The translations under genes were made by a program, and so were the position numbers. This document shows, one piece after another, positions 15,845-24,707 of a DNA stretch of 64,000 bases. Position 1 is the stretch's first letter. Every line of letters starts with the position of its first letter. Below the pieces are notes generated by a model, which saw only the letters and a program-made list of their open reading frames with translations, made no database searches and had not been told where the DNA came from. This DNA comes from Lentzea sp. NBRC 105346 (GTDB taxonomy: Bacteria > Actinomycetota > Actinomycetes > Mycobacteriales > Pseudonocardiaceae), in contig NZ_BSTQ01000009.1 of the NCBI RefSeq assembly GCF_030269605.1, positions 186,001-250,000 of the forward strand. Direction: 5' to 3'.

Positions 15845-15880
15845 GAACGGCCCGCTCCTGGGGGCGGGAGCGGGCCGTTC
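15845..15880 (-). terminator. Terminator after the IniB-like gene
   Basis: 14-bp perfect arms GAACGGCCCGCTCC (15845-15858) and GGAGCGGGCCGTTC (15867-15880) with an 8-nt loop, 12 bp past the stop of the minus-strand gene. Confidence 0.8.
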
Positions 15881-15892
15881 GGAGTGGACCTG

Positions 15893-16663
15893 TCAGAGAC
15901 CCAGGTCGAGGTCGTTGAGCACGCCGCCGACGTTGACGTCGCCGAGCTCGCCGGAGACGTCGCCGATCTGGCCGATGTCCCCGACGTGGCCGACGCCGGT
16001 CACGTCGCCGAGGTTGCCCACGTTGGACACGACATCGGTGACGTTGCCGACGTGGTCGAGTGACAGGTCGTTGCCGGTCACGTTGCCGATGGCGGAGGTG
16101 ATGTCGCCGTTGAGCGCGTCGGTGACGCCCAGGTCGCCGGTCTGCACGCCGCTGGTGACGTCGCCGATGACGTCGGTGACGTGCGTGGTGTCGAGCAGTT
16201 CGGTGCTGTTGGTGATGTCGCCGACGGTGTTGGTCACGTCGAGGTCGGTGACGGTCTTGGTGACGTCGGTGATCTCGGTCTTGCCCACGACGTCCAGCGC
16301 GCTGGACGGGTCGTTGAGCACGTCGAAGCCGTTGGTGACGCCGTGCACGGCCGCGGTCAGGCCGGAGACGGCGCCGACGACGGTGTTGTCGTCGAACTGC
16401 TGGCCGACGGTGTTCTGCAGCGTGCTCATCAGGTTGAGCTGGTCGTCGAGCGACAGGTCGGAGATCGAGCCGAGGTCGCCCAGCGAGGAGGCCGGGGCGA
16501 AGTCGAGCACGAGCGGCAGCAGCTCCTGGATGTCCGCCGGGTGCACGTCGCCGAGGCCGGCCGCGTCGAGCGAGCCCTGCGGGTCGAGCTGGAAGGCTGA
16601 CCGGGCGTCGGGGTCGCTGAGCAGGTTGAGGGCGAACTCGTTCAGCGTCTGCGGCAGGGTCAC
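15893..16663 (-). CDS. IniB N-terminal domain protein with Asp/Val/Gly repeats
   Basis: 256 residues from a GTG at 16663 with GGAG upstream. The first 60 residues (MTLPQTLNEFALNLLSDPDA, AAGLGDVHPADIQELLPLV) match the IniB N-terminal domain. The remainder is a low-complexity string of short VTDxxGDVTxxxxDxG-type repeats with almost no aromatic or basic residues, probably an extended surface or beta-solenoid structure. Mycobacterial IniB is induced by cell-wall antibiotics. The neighbour is an IniR-like regulator transcribed divergently, the same pairing as in mycobacteria. The function of the repeat region is unknown. Confidence 0.8.
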   Translation of the reverse strand: MTLPQTLNEFALNLLSDPDARSAFQLDPQGSLDAAGLGDVHPADIQELLPLVLDFAPASSLGDLGSISDLSLDDQLNLMSTLQNTVGQQFDDNTVVGAVSGLTAAVHGVTNGFDVLNDPSSALDVVGKTEITDVTKTVTDLDVTNTVGDITNSTELLDTTHVTDVIGDVTSGVQTGDLGVTDALNGDITSAIGNVTGNDLSLDHVGNVTDVVSNVGNLGDVTGVGHVGDIGQIGDVSGELGDVNVGGVLNDLDLGL

Positions 16664-16895
16664 GTCGAACTCCAGGTGCGTCGTTGGTGCTTGTCACACA
16701 AAGTTACGAAGAGTCGGCTATTCGCCGCATCGGGTGGCATGCATGGTCTTGTCCGGCGGGGACGGATCGGGGATTGGCGCCACGTTCGGTAGGGGAATAG
16801 GGGTCTCTCCCCATCTTGAGGTCGTGACCAAACCTGAACGGGTGATGCACCGAAGTACTGACGAAGAGGTTGGTCACCAGGAGGTTCACGCGCTC

Positions 16896-19193
16896 ATGTC
16901 TCGGCTGTCGGACATGCCGTTGTTGCTCGACAGCGGGACCGTGCGAACGCTCGAACGCGCGCGGAGCGCGGACCACGTCGTGCTGACCGGCCCGGCCGGG
17001 TGCGGCAAGACGACGGTGCTGCACACCTTCGACACGCCGTTCCTGGTCGACGACGGGCATGCGCTCGATGACGACGAGGTCGACCGCCTGCTCGGCGAGG
17101 TCACTGCTGGAGGCCGGCTCGTCATCGCGCATCGGCCGTGGCCCGACAACCGGGCGCTCGCCCGCCTGATCGGCGCGCTCCCCGGCATCGTCGTCCGCGT
17201 CCAGCTGAGAGCTCTGTCCCACGCTCACGCCCGATCTCTCGCGGAACACGTCCTGGACGCCGAAGTCGACGAGGAGTTCGCGCACCGCCTGCACGAACGC
17301 ACAGGCGGCACACCGGCGTTCGTGCTGGACGAACTCTCCCCGGACCCGCGCACCACGTTCGCCCGCCACTTCGACGGGCTGTCGGTCGCCGCGGCCGACC
17401 TGCTGCTGGCCCGCGCCCTCGACGCCCCCTTCGACGTCGGACTCCTCGCGATGGTGCTGGCCCTGGACCTGCACAGAGTGTCGGAGTCCATCGAGGCACT
17501 CAGGTCTGCGGGCCTGCTGCGGGTCGACGGAACTCCGCTTCCTGCCGCCGCCGATGCGATCGAGGCGCTCGCACCGGTCGAACAGCGCGCCGACCTGCTG
17601 CGCAAGCTCGCCCTGACCCAGGTCCAACGCGCCCAGCCGGTGTCGGACTATGCGCGTCGGTTGCTGGAGTTCGGTGTGACGGATCCCGGTCTCGGCAACG
17701 TGTACTCGGCCGCGGGCGACGAGGTGCTCAACGACGATCCCGGGCTGGCGGCACAGCTGTTCGTCGCCGCGGGCCCCGTCTCTTCCGCTCTCCTGGCGCG
17801 GGCCCGCGCACTGAGCGGTGATCTCGACGGCGCCGTGGACGCCGTGGACCTGGAACACGCCGACGCGGATGCCTTGCTGGTCGCGGCGTCCGTGCTGACG
17901 TTGCGGGGACAGGTCGGGCGGGGCGGGGAACTGCTCGCGCGATCCGGCAACGGACTGGCACTGGGCTTCGCCGTGACCGGACTCCTCGGCGCGGGCCGGC
18001 TCGACGAGGCCCGCACCGTCCAGTTCGGCGTCCGCTCGCAGCCCGCCAGGACGCTCACCGACACCCTCGGGCACCGCCTGGCGGACGTGGTGCTCGACAG
18101 CGTGACCGGTTCGCCGATGGCCGCCGTCGCCGCCGCGGTGGCCACGGCCGGTGTGAACCAGTCCGGATCGCGCGCCTCGGTGCAGCCGGACAGCCCGACC
18201 GCGCTCGCCGCGCTGATCTGCATCCACGCGGGTGAGCTGACGGTGGCGAAGTCGTTGCTCGCCAAGGCCGTTCAGGCAGACGACGGCAAGGGACTGCACG
18301 CCGGCAGACACCGGCTGCTGCTCGCCTTCGCGGAGCTCTTCACCGGCGATGCCGAAGCGGCGAAGGAGCTTGCCCGGTGGGACGCTCGTCTGGAGCCGAG
18401 GGAAGCGCTGTTCGCCGCGGCGCTGGAACTCGGGATCACACGCCGTGCAGGGGATCTGCGTGCGCTGCGGTCGGCCTGGGAACCGGCCCAGCAGGCCCTC
18501 GTCGTGCACCCCGTCGACCTCTACACGTTGATCCCGCTGGCGGAGATCGCCGTCGCCGGAGCCAGAATCGGCCAGTACCACCGGGTCGAGACGCACGTGA
18601 ACGAGGCGTGGTCGCTACTCGCCAGACTCGGCGACCCTCCCCTGTGGACGGTTCTGCCGCGCTGGCACGCCTTTCACGCCGCACTGCTTCTCGGCGATCA
18701 CTCGGCCGTCGAGGAACACCTGGTGGTGCTGGAAGAGGCGGCGCGCGACATCCCGTTCGCACGTGCGCTCGCCAACGCCGCGCGGCGCTGGAACTCGGCC
18801 GGTCGTGGCGAGGTGGACCACGCAGGGGTCGAGGCGGCGGCGCGGGAACTGCACGCGTACGGCATGCGCGCGGACGCGGCGCGGCTCGCCGGGCACGTGG
18901 CCATGCACACCATGGACCGCAAGACGATGACGCAGTTGCTCGACATCGCCCGCCAGTTCCATGGCACCCCAGGTCAGGGAGCCGCCGGCGCGGAGGGCTT
19001 GAGCGATCGTGAACAGGAGGTCGCCGCGTTGGTGCGTGACGGCCTCACCTACCGCGAGGTGGGTGACGCGCTGTTCATCTCGGCCAAGACCGTGGAACAC
19101 CACGTCACCCGCATCCGGAACAAACTCGGTGCCAAGAACCGGCGTGAACTGGTGCGTGCGCTGGAAGACGTCGACTTGTCGGCGGTCAAGTAG
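16896..19193 (+). CDS. IniR-like ATPase/LuxR-type transcriptional regulator
   Basis: About 765 residues. The P-loop GPAGCGKTT (32-40) begins a STAND-type NTPase region, followed by a long helical TPR-like middle. A C-terminal LuxR helix-turn-helix (GLSDREQEVAALVRDGLTYR and AKTVEHHVTRIRNKLGAKNR) covers the last 70 residues. This is the LAL architecture and fits IniR, the activator of iniBAC-type genes in cell-envelope stress. The ATG at 16896 has AGGAGG 11 nt upstream; ATG 16845 is an alternative. Divergent from the IniB-like gene across a 230-bp spacer. Confidence 0.82.
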   Translation: MSRLSDMPLLLDSGTVRTLERARSADHVVLTGPAGCGKTTVLHTFDTPFLVDDGHALDDDEVDRLLGEVTAGGRLVIAHRPWPDNRALARLIGALPGIVVRVQLRALSHAHARSLAEHVLDAEVDEEFAHRLHERTGGTPAFVLDELSPDPRTTFARHFDGLSVAAADLLLARALDAPFDVGLLAMVLALDLHRVSESIEALRSAGLLRVDGTPLPAAADAIEALAPVEQRADLLRKLALTQVQRAQPVSDYARRLLEFGVTDPGLGNVYSAAGDEVLNDDPGLAAQLFVAAGPVSSALLARARALSGDLDGAVDAVDLEHADADALLVAASVLTLRGQVGRGGELLARSGNGLALGFAVTGLLGAGRLDEARTVQFGVRSQPARTLTDTLGHRLADVVLDSVTGSPMAAVAAAVATAGVNQSGSRASVQPDSPTALAALICIHAGELTVAKSLLAKAVQADDGKGLHAGRHRLLLAFAELFTGDAEAAKELARWDARLEPREALFAAALELGITRRAGDLRALRSAWEPAQQALVVHPVDLYTLIPLAEIAVAGARIGQYHRVETHVNEAWSLLARLGDPPLWTVLPRWHAFHAALLLGDHSAVEEHLVVLEEAARDIPFARALANAARRWNSAGRGEVDHAGVEAAARELHAYGMRADAARLAGHVAMHTMDRKTMTQLLDIARQFHGTPGQGAAGAEGLSDREQEVAALVRDGLTYREVGDALFISAKTVEHHVTRIRNKLGAKNRRELVRALEDVDLSAVK

Positions 19194-19206
19194 CCGCACG
19201 GCGCCG

Positions 19207-19668
19207 TCAGCCGGCGCGGCGGCTGACCAGTCCGAGAGTGACCATTCCGGCGCCCAGCCCCAGATGCAGCCAGTTGTCGGCGGTGTTGACCGGCACGAAG
19301 TTCGCCGCGCTGTCGTGGTCGATCGCGATCCCGTAGAGCCAGAGCACGAGGTAGATCGCGCCACCGCCGACGAGGTAGATCGCGGCCTGCCGGGCGGTGC
19401 CCGACATCAGCAGTCCGGCCACGCCGAACGCGACGTGAACCAGGTTGTGGAGCACGGACACCGCGAACACGCCGAGCAGGAGCGCGCCGGCGTGATGGCC
19501 GGCGAAGGAGAGCTCGTCGTAGTTCGCGGTGATACCAGGGACGAAGCCGAGTGCGCCGACGAGCAGGAACACCGCGCCGACCGCCGCTGCGAGCAGCTGG
19601 ATCGGCCGGCGCGGCACTTCGCGGTGGTGCTGCAGTCGGGAGGACCGTGTTGGAGTCAACGGACTCAC
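19207..19668 (-). CDS. DUF4383 membrane protein
   Basis: 153 residues with four predicted membrane helices (about 23-45, 60-82, 88-110, 125-145). VGAVFLLVGALGFVPGIT and the HNLVHVAFGVAGLL segment are the DUF4383 signature; His residues in the second helix are conserved in this family. The function is unknown. It is convergent with the IniR-like gene. Confidence 0.85.
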   Translation of the reverse strand: MSPLTPTRSSRLQHHREVPRRPIQLLAAAVGAVFLLVGALGFVPGITANYDELSFAGHHAGALLLGVFAVSVLHNLVHVAFGVAGLLMSGTARQAAIYLVGGGAIYLVLWLYGIAIDHDSAANFVPVNTADNWLHLGLGAGMVTLGLVSRRAG

Positions 19669-19731
19669 CTCCGGGAACCTTGACGCGAATCTGACATCGG
19701 TGATTCGGAACGGACCCCGTTCCCGGATTGG

Positions 19732-20070
19732 TCAGAGCCAGGTGGACAACGCCTTGACGATGTCCGCGCGCTTGCGGGGCGCGGTGAGGGTGGTGACGGG
19801 TTCGCCGCCGGAGAACAGGATCAGCGTGGGGATGCTGAGGACCTGGTAGCGGACGGCGATGTCGGGGTGCGCGTCGATGTCGACCTTCACGACCGAGATC
19901 TTGTCCTGGTGTTCTTCCGCGATGCCGGTGACGACCGGGCCGAGCTGCTTGCAGGGGCCGCACCAGGGTGCCCAGAAGTCGACGAGGACGGGCTTGTCGG
20001 CGCCGAGGACGGTGGTGTCGAAGGAATCGGTGGTGACGTCGGCGAGGTGCATGGTGTGGTTCCTGATCAT
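19732..20070 (-). CDS. Thioredoxin
   Basis: 112 residues with the WCGPC active site (36-40) in [16 protein letters not shown] and the cis-Pro segment SIPTLILF. It is a cytoplasmic protein-disulphide reductant. The ATG at 20070 overlaps the DipZ stop (ATGA), which fixes the start despite a second internal ATG. Co-translation with DipZ links it to electron flow into the extracytoplasmic thioredoxin domain. Confidence 0.92.
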   Translation of the reverse strand: MIRNHTMHLADVTTDSFDTTVLGADKPVLVDFWAPWCGPCKQLGPVVTGIAEEHQDKISVVKVDIDAHPDIAVRYQVLSIPTLILFSGGEPVTTLTAPRKRADIVKALSTWL

Positions 20071-21794
20071 CCGAAGGTGAAGGAGAAGGCCTGGACGCCG
20101 GAGCTGACGGTCGCGGTGAGCGAGCCGCCCTGGATCGTCGGCGTGGCAAGGAGCTGGTAGGAGTTCGGGGTGCCGTCGACCTCGATGGTCGTGGTCTTGC
20201 CGTTGTGCTCGACGGTGACGGTTCCCTTGCCGGACAACACCATGCGGACTTCCTTGGCCCGGTAGTTGAGCTTGATCCTCCCGGCGTCACCGGTCGGGGT
20301 GATCGACTGCGTGTCGAGCTTCCAGGCACCCGAGAGGGCGAACGAGTCCGTGCCCTGGTTCTCGGGGAACTGGAAGGAACTCTCGCCGCTGGTGTAGGTC
20401 TCGGTGCCGGCGAAGTTCACGCGCTTGGTGGAGCCGAGGTAGGTCTCGCGGGTGATGTCGGCGACGATCGGGGTGTCGTCCTGCAGTTCGGTGGCCTGGG
20501 GCAGCTGGAGGCCGGGCTTGGCGTCGGTGAGCAGCTGCCGGATCAGTTTCTCGGTGACCTGGTAGTCGCCTTCGCCGAACTTGATGTGCCGCACGGTGCC
20601 CTGGGCGTCGATGAGGTAGTGCGCGGGCCAGTAGCGGTTGCGGTAGTTGGTCCACGTGCCCAGGTTGTTGTCCAGCGCCACCGGGTAGGTGATACCGAAG
20701 TTCCTCGCGGCCGCCTCGACGTTGGCGGGTTCCTTCTCGAACGCGTACTCGGGGGAGTGCACACCGATGACCTGGAGCCCGGCGTCGCGGTAAGCCTTGT
20801 CCCACGCGACGACGTGCGGGATCGAGCGCTGGCAGTTGATGCACGAGTAGGCCCAGAAGTCGACCATCACGACCTTGCCGCGCAACGCTTTCAGCTCCAG
20901 CGGCTGCGAGTTGACCCACTGCTGGATGCCGGTGAGATCCGGTGCGGTGCCGCAGGACTCCAGGTCGGGGGCGCCGTCGGAGCACTTGTCGAGGTCCTTG
21001 TTCTGGTCGTTGACCAGACCGCCGAGGTTCAGCGCCCGCTTGACCTGTTCGGAGTTGTTCACCTTGTCCTGCAACGAAGCCGTGTAGTCCGGGATCGCGC
21101 GCTGCAGCAGCTGCGGCAGGTTGAACACCAGTCCGATCGCGAGTGCGATCATCACGACGCCCGCGGTGATGCGGATTCCCCGCTGGCGCTTGCGGAAGGC
21201 CTGCACCCGTTCGGCGACGCGACGACCGGCGAGGGCGAAGATGAGCAGGGGGATCGCGGCGCCGACGGCGAAGGTGAGCGTGAGGACGACGGTCTCCGTG
21301 CCGATCCGGCCGGTCGAGCCGGCCACGGTGATGGCGGCCAGCACGGGCCCGGCGCAGGGCACGTAGACCGCTCCGAGCGCGAGACCGAGGGTGAACCCGC
21401 CGCGGCTCGCGTCGGGGTTGCGCTGGGGGATCCAGGTGAACGGCTTCTCCAGCAGCTGCTCGAAGCGCGGCACGATCAGGCCGATGCCGATCAGCACGAG
21501 TACGACGATTCCCGCGTAGCGCAGAACGTCCTGCGGCAGGTTCAGGACGGTCAGCAGGAGCGAACCGAACAGGGTGACGAGGCTGAAACTGACGACGAGT
21601 CCGGCGATGACGAGGTAGGGCCTGGCGCGCGAAGCCGGTTTGGTCGCGAGTGCCACGCCACCGGTCGAGGACTCCGTCGTGCGGGAGCTCTGCGTGCCGC
21701 CGGAGAAGAAGATGACGGGCAGGACGGGCAGGATGCACGGCGAGATACCGGTGACCAGGCCGCCGATCAAACCGATCAGTGCGAGGGTCAACAT
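20067..21794 (-). CDS. dipZ: DipZ: CcdA-like membrane protein fused to a thioredoxin-like domain
   Basis: 575 residues. The CcdA/DsbD-like membrane part (to about 230) has the Cys pair in SPCILPVLP (C20) and VPCAGPVL (C147). An extracytoplasmic TlpA-like domain has SCINC (C318, C321) near 285-430. A C-terminal beta domain (440-575) follows, as in mycobacterial DipZ. It should carry reducing power from cytoplasmic thioredoxin across the membrane for disulphide reduction. The ATG at 21794 begins [12 protein letters not shown], directly the first membrane helix. The thioredoxin gene is coupled downstream. Confidence 0.92.
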   Translation of the reverse strand: MLTLALIGLIGGLVTGISPCILPVLPVIFFSGGTQSSRTTESSTGGVALATKPASRARPYLVIAGLVVSFSLVTLFGSLLLTVLNLPQDVLRYAGIVVLVLIGIGLIVPRFEQLLEKPFTWIPQRNPDASRGGFTLGLALGAVYVPCAGPVLAAITVAGSTGRIGTETVVLTLTFAVGAAIPLLIFALAGRRVAERVQAFRKRQRGIRITAGVVMIALAIGLVFNLPQLLQRAIPDYTASLQDKVNNSEQVKRALNLGGLVNDQNKDLDKCSDGAPDLESCGTAPDLTGIQQWVNSQPLELKALRGKVVMVDFWAYSCINCQRSIPHVVAWDKAYRDAGLQVIGVHSPEYAFEKEPANVEAAARNFGITYPVALDNNLGTWTNYRNRYWPAHYLIDAQGTVRHIKFGEGDYQVTEKLIRQLLTDAKPGLQLPQATELQDDTPIVADITRETYLGSTKRVNFAGTETYTSGESSFQFPENQGTDSFALSGAWKLDTQSITPTGDAGRIKLNYRAKEVRMVLSGKGTVTVEHNGKTTTIEVDGTPNSYQLLATPTIQGGSLTATVSSGVQAFSFTFG

Positions 21795-21802
21795 GTGAGG
21801 GC

Positions 21803-22183
21803 CTACTCGAATTGGCGGAAATGCGTTGTGCCAGTGATTCGGGGCCGGACACGTCGCGGATTGCCCGTGCGGCGGAAGCGTTGTCGGCAGATCACCGATC
21901 CGACCGCGCGGAGGATCTTCCCGAACTGGTGCGTCGGCGGTGTCTGTCGCACCTCGCGGACCGCGTGCAGCACCTGTTGCCGGAGGTCTGCCGCGACGAC
22001 GTGGTCCACCGCGTCGCCGAGCCGGGTCGCGGTCTCGCTGAATTCGGCCACCTCGTCCGCGCAGCTCCGGCAGTTGCCCAGGTGTCTCTCGAACTCGGCT
22101 CGTTCGGCGTCCGGCAGCGCGCCGAGTGCGTGGGCACCGGTCAGCAGGTGCGGGTTGTTCGCACGCCGCGTTCCCGGGTTCAC
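21803..22183 (-). CDS. Truncated anti-sigma factor, zinc-finger domain only
   Basis: 126 residues. The first 75 form a ZAS domain: [18 protein letters not shown], then NCRSC, giving the HxxxCxxC zinc site (H34, C38, C41). After [10 protein letters not shown] the sequence loses the membrane helix and RskA domain expected in this family and becomes Arg-rich. No sigma factor lies upstream; that position holds a transporter pseudogene fragment. The GTG start sits directly against AAGGAG, so the true start is uncertain. It may be an orphan or decayed anti-sigma protein. Confidence 0.6.
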   Translation of the reverse strand: MNPGTRRANNPHLLTGAHALGALPDAERAEFERHLGNCRSCADEVAEFSETATRLGDAVDHVVAADLRQQVLHAVREVRQTPPTHQFGKILRAVGSVICRQRFRRTGNPRRVRPRITGTTHFRQFE

Positions 22184-22422
22184 CTCCTTGCTTCGGCACC
22201 GTCCGGTGAGCGGATTGCCCCGGCGTTGGGTCTGAAGTGGACTTCGCGACGCGGGGCAGGTCGTGCGTGCGGATCCGCCAGACGCGGTTCAGCCGGCTCG
22301 GGACGGCGCCGCACCTTGTTCCTGTGCGTCCGGTGGAGTTGGCGTCGGACGCACAGGGACAGCTCAATGGACATGGCCACGGTCCCCGTGTGGGACCGGG
22401 TGACCTGGTCGGCACAGGGGCG

Positions 22423-22620
22423 CTCGCTCTCGGCGCGGACCTCGGCGGCAACGCCACCGCGGTCGGAGCAAGCGCGAACGTCGTCGTGCTCGGCCTCGCC
22501 GCGCGCAACGGCACCCCGATCAGCTTCTGGAAGTTCACCCGTTACGGCGCGATCGTGGCCGGCCCGTCCGTCCTGCTCGCCGCGCCCTACCTGTAGTTGG
22601 GGTACTTCCTGCTCGCCTGA
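22423..22620 (+). pseudogene. 3' fragment of an NhaD-type transporter gene
   Basis: About 200 bp match, nearly base for base, the last 200 bp of the intact transporter gene at 35760-35957. The encoded piece reads [20 protein letters not shown] and continues to YFLLA. The Trp codon near the end has become a TAG stop, and no 5' part of the gene is present. It is a partial duplication or the remains of a second copy, probably dead. Confidence 0.85.
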
Positions 22621-22775
22621 GTGTTGCTGCGACCGAACAGCGGCGGAGCCCGGCGGCTGAACCCGACTACGATGGGTGGCGGTGTGCCTGGCACAGTCAG
22701 CCAGGGGGCGTCTCGGCCGCTCCAGTCCCCGGCGGTGCTCACCTGCACCAGTTCCGGTCAGGAGTGCTGGCTCCC

Positions 22776-23504
22776 GTGAATGACGAGCGGCTGACGAGAG
22801 TGCTGGAACGCCTCGCCGATGACGCGGCGGCGTGCGGCAGCGCGGTGTCGAGTGAGACGGCGTGTGAGGCGTGCGTTCACCTGACCGGGGTGACCGGCGT
22901 GCAACTGACGCTGATGAACGGTGTCGGGCACGGGGAGTCGCGGTACTCGACCAACGAGATCGGTGATCGGCTCGAGGATCTGCGGTTCGTGCTCGGCGAA
23001 GGTCCCTGCGAGGACGCGGTCCGGTACGGGGTGCCGGTGGCGGTCCCGGATCTGGACGCCAAGGCGAACCACCGGCGGTGGCCGCTGTTCGTGCTCGCGG
23101 CCGGTGCGGCCGGGGCGCGGGCGCTGTTCGTGTTCCCGTTGCGCAGTGGCGCGGTCCGGCTGGGCGCGCTCGTGCTGAACAGGACGAGTCCCGGTCCGCT
23201 GGCGGCCGAACAGGTGTCCGATGCGCTGGTCATGACCGAGGTGGTGATGTCGCTGGTCCTGGACGAGCTGGCCGGCGTCCGTCTCGACGCCGATTCGCCG
23301 GTGCCGGGCGGGATCCCGTTCCGTCATGCGGAGGTGTACCAGGCGACCGGAATGCTGTCCGTCCAGATGGGTGTGTCCGTGGACGAGGCACTGGTGCGGC
23401 TGCGCGCGGACGCGTTCGCTCAGGACCAGCCGGTCGTCGAGGTCGCCCGCGATGTCGTCGCCCGGCGTGTGCGGCTGGACCTGGACGGCAGGACCCGGCC
23501 CTGA
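22776..23504 (+). CDS. GAF-ANTAR domain regulator
   Basis: About 242 residues: GAF domain (roughly 15-165, with EACVHLTGVTGVQLT and GEGPCEDAVRYGVPV) and C-terminal ANTAR (AEVYQATGMLSVQMGVSVDEAL). The YQATGM and LVRLRADAF positions are typical of the RNA-binding helices. GTG 22776 has AGGAG 11 nt upstream; GTG 22764 overlaps that RBS and is less likely. It is followed 43 bp later by a second GAF-ANTAR gene and is most similar to the minus-strand protein at 26584-27369. Confidence 0.9.
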   Translation: MNDERLTRVLERLADDAAACGSAVSSETACEACVHLTGVTGVQLTLMNGVGHGESRYSTNEIGDRLEDLRFVLGEGPCEDAVRYGVPVAVPDLDAKANHRRWPLFVLAAGAAGARALFVFPLRSGAVRLGALVLNRTSPGPLAAEQVSDALVMTEVVMSLVLDELAGVRLDADSPVPGGIPFRHAEVYQATGMLSVQMGVSVDEALVRLRADAFAQDQPVVEVARDVVARRVRLDLDGRTRP

Positions 23505-23547
23505 TGACCGCGTACGTCGTCGGTGAGTGAGGAGCGAAGGTAGTCCC

Positions 23548-24303
23548 ATGTCCACGGAGAATCTGGCGGAGACGTTCGTCGAGCTGGCCGACACGCTCGT
23601 GGCGGACTTCGACCCGTTCGAGTTCATGCATCTGCTGGCCGACCGCAGCGTCAGCACCCTGGCCGTGGATGCCGCCGGCATCCTGCTCGTCGATCACCAC
23701 GACGAGCTGCAGGTCGTCGCCGCGTCCAGCGACCGCGCCAGGGTGCTGGAACTGTTCGAGCTCCAGCACCTGCAGGGCCCGTGCATGGAGTGCTACCGCA
23801 CCAGCGCACCGGTGACGGTCGCCAGCCTCGCTGACGAGCCCCAGCGCTGGCCGGAGTTCTCGTCGGTGGCGAGGGACGCCGGGTTCTCGGCGGTGCACGC
23901 CCTGCCGATGCGGTTGCGCGCCCAGACCGTCGGCGCGCTGAACCTGTTCACCGCGACCGAGGGCGCGCTCAGCGAGTCGACTTTCCGGATCGCCCAGGCC
24001 ATGGCCGACGTCGCCACCATCGGTCTTCTGCAGGCTCAGATCATCAGCGACCAGGAGCTGCTCACCGGGCAGTTGCAGCACGCGCTGCAGAGCAGGGTGC
24101 TCGTGGAACAGGCGAAGGGCGTGCTCGCGGAGCGGCTGCGGATCGACATGGGCCGCGCGTTCGAGACGCTGCGGCGCTATGCCAGAAGCCACAACGAGCA
24201 TCTGAGCACGGTGGCGGAGGACATCATCGCGGGGGCCATCGACATGACGACGCTGGCGGAAGTCGACGCCGCGAATCCGCCTGACACCCGATCGGAACGA
24301 TGA
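23548..24303 (+). CDS. GAF-ANTAR domain regulator
   Basis: 251 residues: a GAF domain with AAGILLVDHHDELQVVAASS and LQGPCMECYRTSAPVTV, then ANTAR (LQHALQSRVLVEQAKGVLAE). It is closely similar along its length to the protein at 25838-26587. The ATG at 23548 has a purine-rich GAAGGTAG upstream. Its stop overlaps the start of the flavin-binding protein (ATGA). RNA-binding antitermination is the family role; targets are unknown. Confidence 0.92.
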   Translation: MSTENLAETFVELADTLVADFDPFEFMHLLADRSVSTLAVDAAGILLVDHHDELQVVAASSDRARVLELFELQHLQGPCMECYRTSAPVTVASLADEPQRWPEFSSVARDAGFSAVHALPMRLRAQTVGALNLFTATEGALSESTFRIAQAMADVATIGLLQAQIISDQELLTGQLQHALQSRVLVEQAKGVLAERLRIDMGRAFETLRRYARSHNEHLSTVAEDIIAGAIDMTTLAEVDAANPPDTRSER

Positions 24304-24692
24304 TGATCCCGAGAGAGCTGTCCGAGACGGAGTCGATGAAGCTCCTCGCCAGTACGCCGCTCGGCCGTCTGGTGTTCTCGGAGCACGCGCTGCCCGCGAT
24401 CCGGATCGTCGGCCACGTCGTCGACGACGGCGACGTGATCATCCGCACGCGGCCGACCACGACGGCACTGGCTCCGAGCGGCACCGTCGTCACCTACGAG
24501 GCGGACGTGATCGACCCGCACACGTTCCTGGGGTGGAGCGTGGTCGTCACAGGCCTCGCGGAGTGGGTCACCGACGCACTTGACGTCGCGCGCTACGAGG
24601 AGATGTTGCCGCGATGGGGTGCCGCGGTCGCCGATCAGGTGATCCGGATCCGTCCGCACTGGATCACCGGGTGCGAGTTCGCCGGCGGCTGA
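24300..24692 (+). CDS. Pyridoxamine 5'-phosphate oxidase-like FMN-binding split-barrel protein
   Basis: 130 residues. MKLLASTPLGRLVFSEHALPAIRIVGHVV and VVVTGLAEWVTD are typical of the small PPOX/nitroreductase-like split barrels that bind FMN or F420. Members reduce or sense small molecules; the substrate is unknown. It is coupled by ATGA to the upstream GAF-ANTAR gene, which suggests a shared stress signal. Confidence 0.85.
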   Translation: MMIPRELSETESMKLLASTPLGRLVFSEHALPAIRIVGHVVDDGDVIIRTRPTTTALAPSGTVVTYEADVIDPHTFLGWSVVVTGLAEWVTDALDVARYEEMLPRWGAAVADQVIRIRPHWITGCEFAGG

Positions 24693-24707
24693 ACGCTCCG
24701 GACGGTG

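Noticed and set aside
16704-18596. Minus-strand 630-codon frame opposite the LuxR-type regulator
   Set aside because: Biased Arg/Gln/Val composition typical of antisense high-GC shadow; the plus strand has P-loop and LuxR motifs.
20205-22235. 676-codon plus-strand frame opposite dipZ
   Set aside because: Low-complexity Gly/Asp/Glu/Arg translation without domains; dipZ on the minus strand has full motifs.
22687-22705. Hairpin CCTGGC/GCCAGG before the GAF-ANTAR gene as an ANTAR target
   Set aside because: A single small hairpin with a 7-nt loop does not match the dual hexaloop motif known for ANTAR targets.
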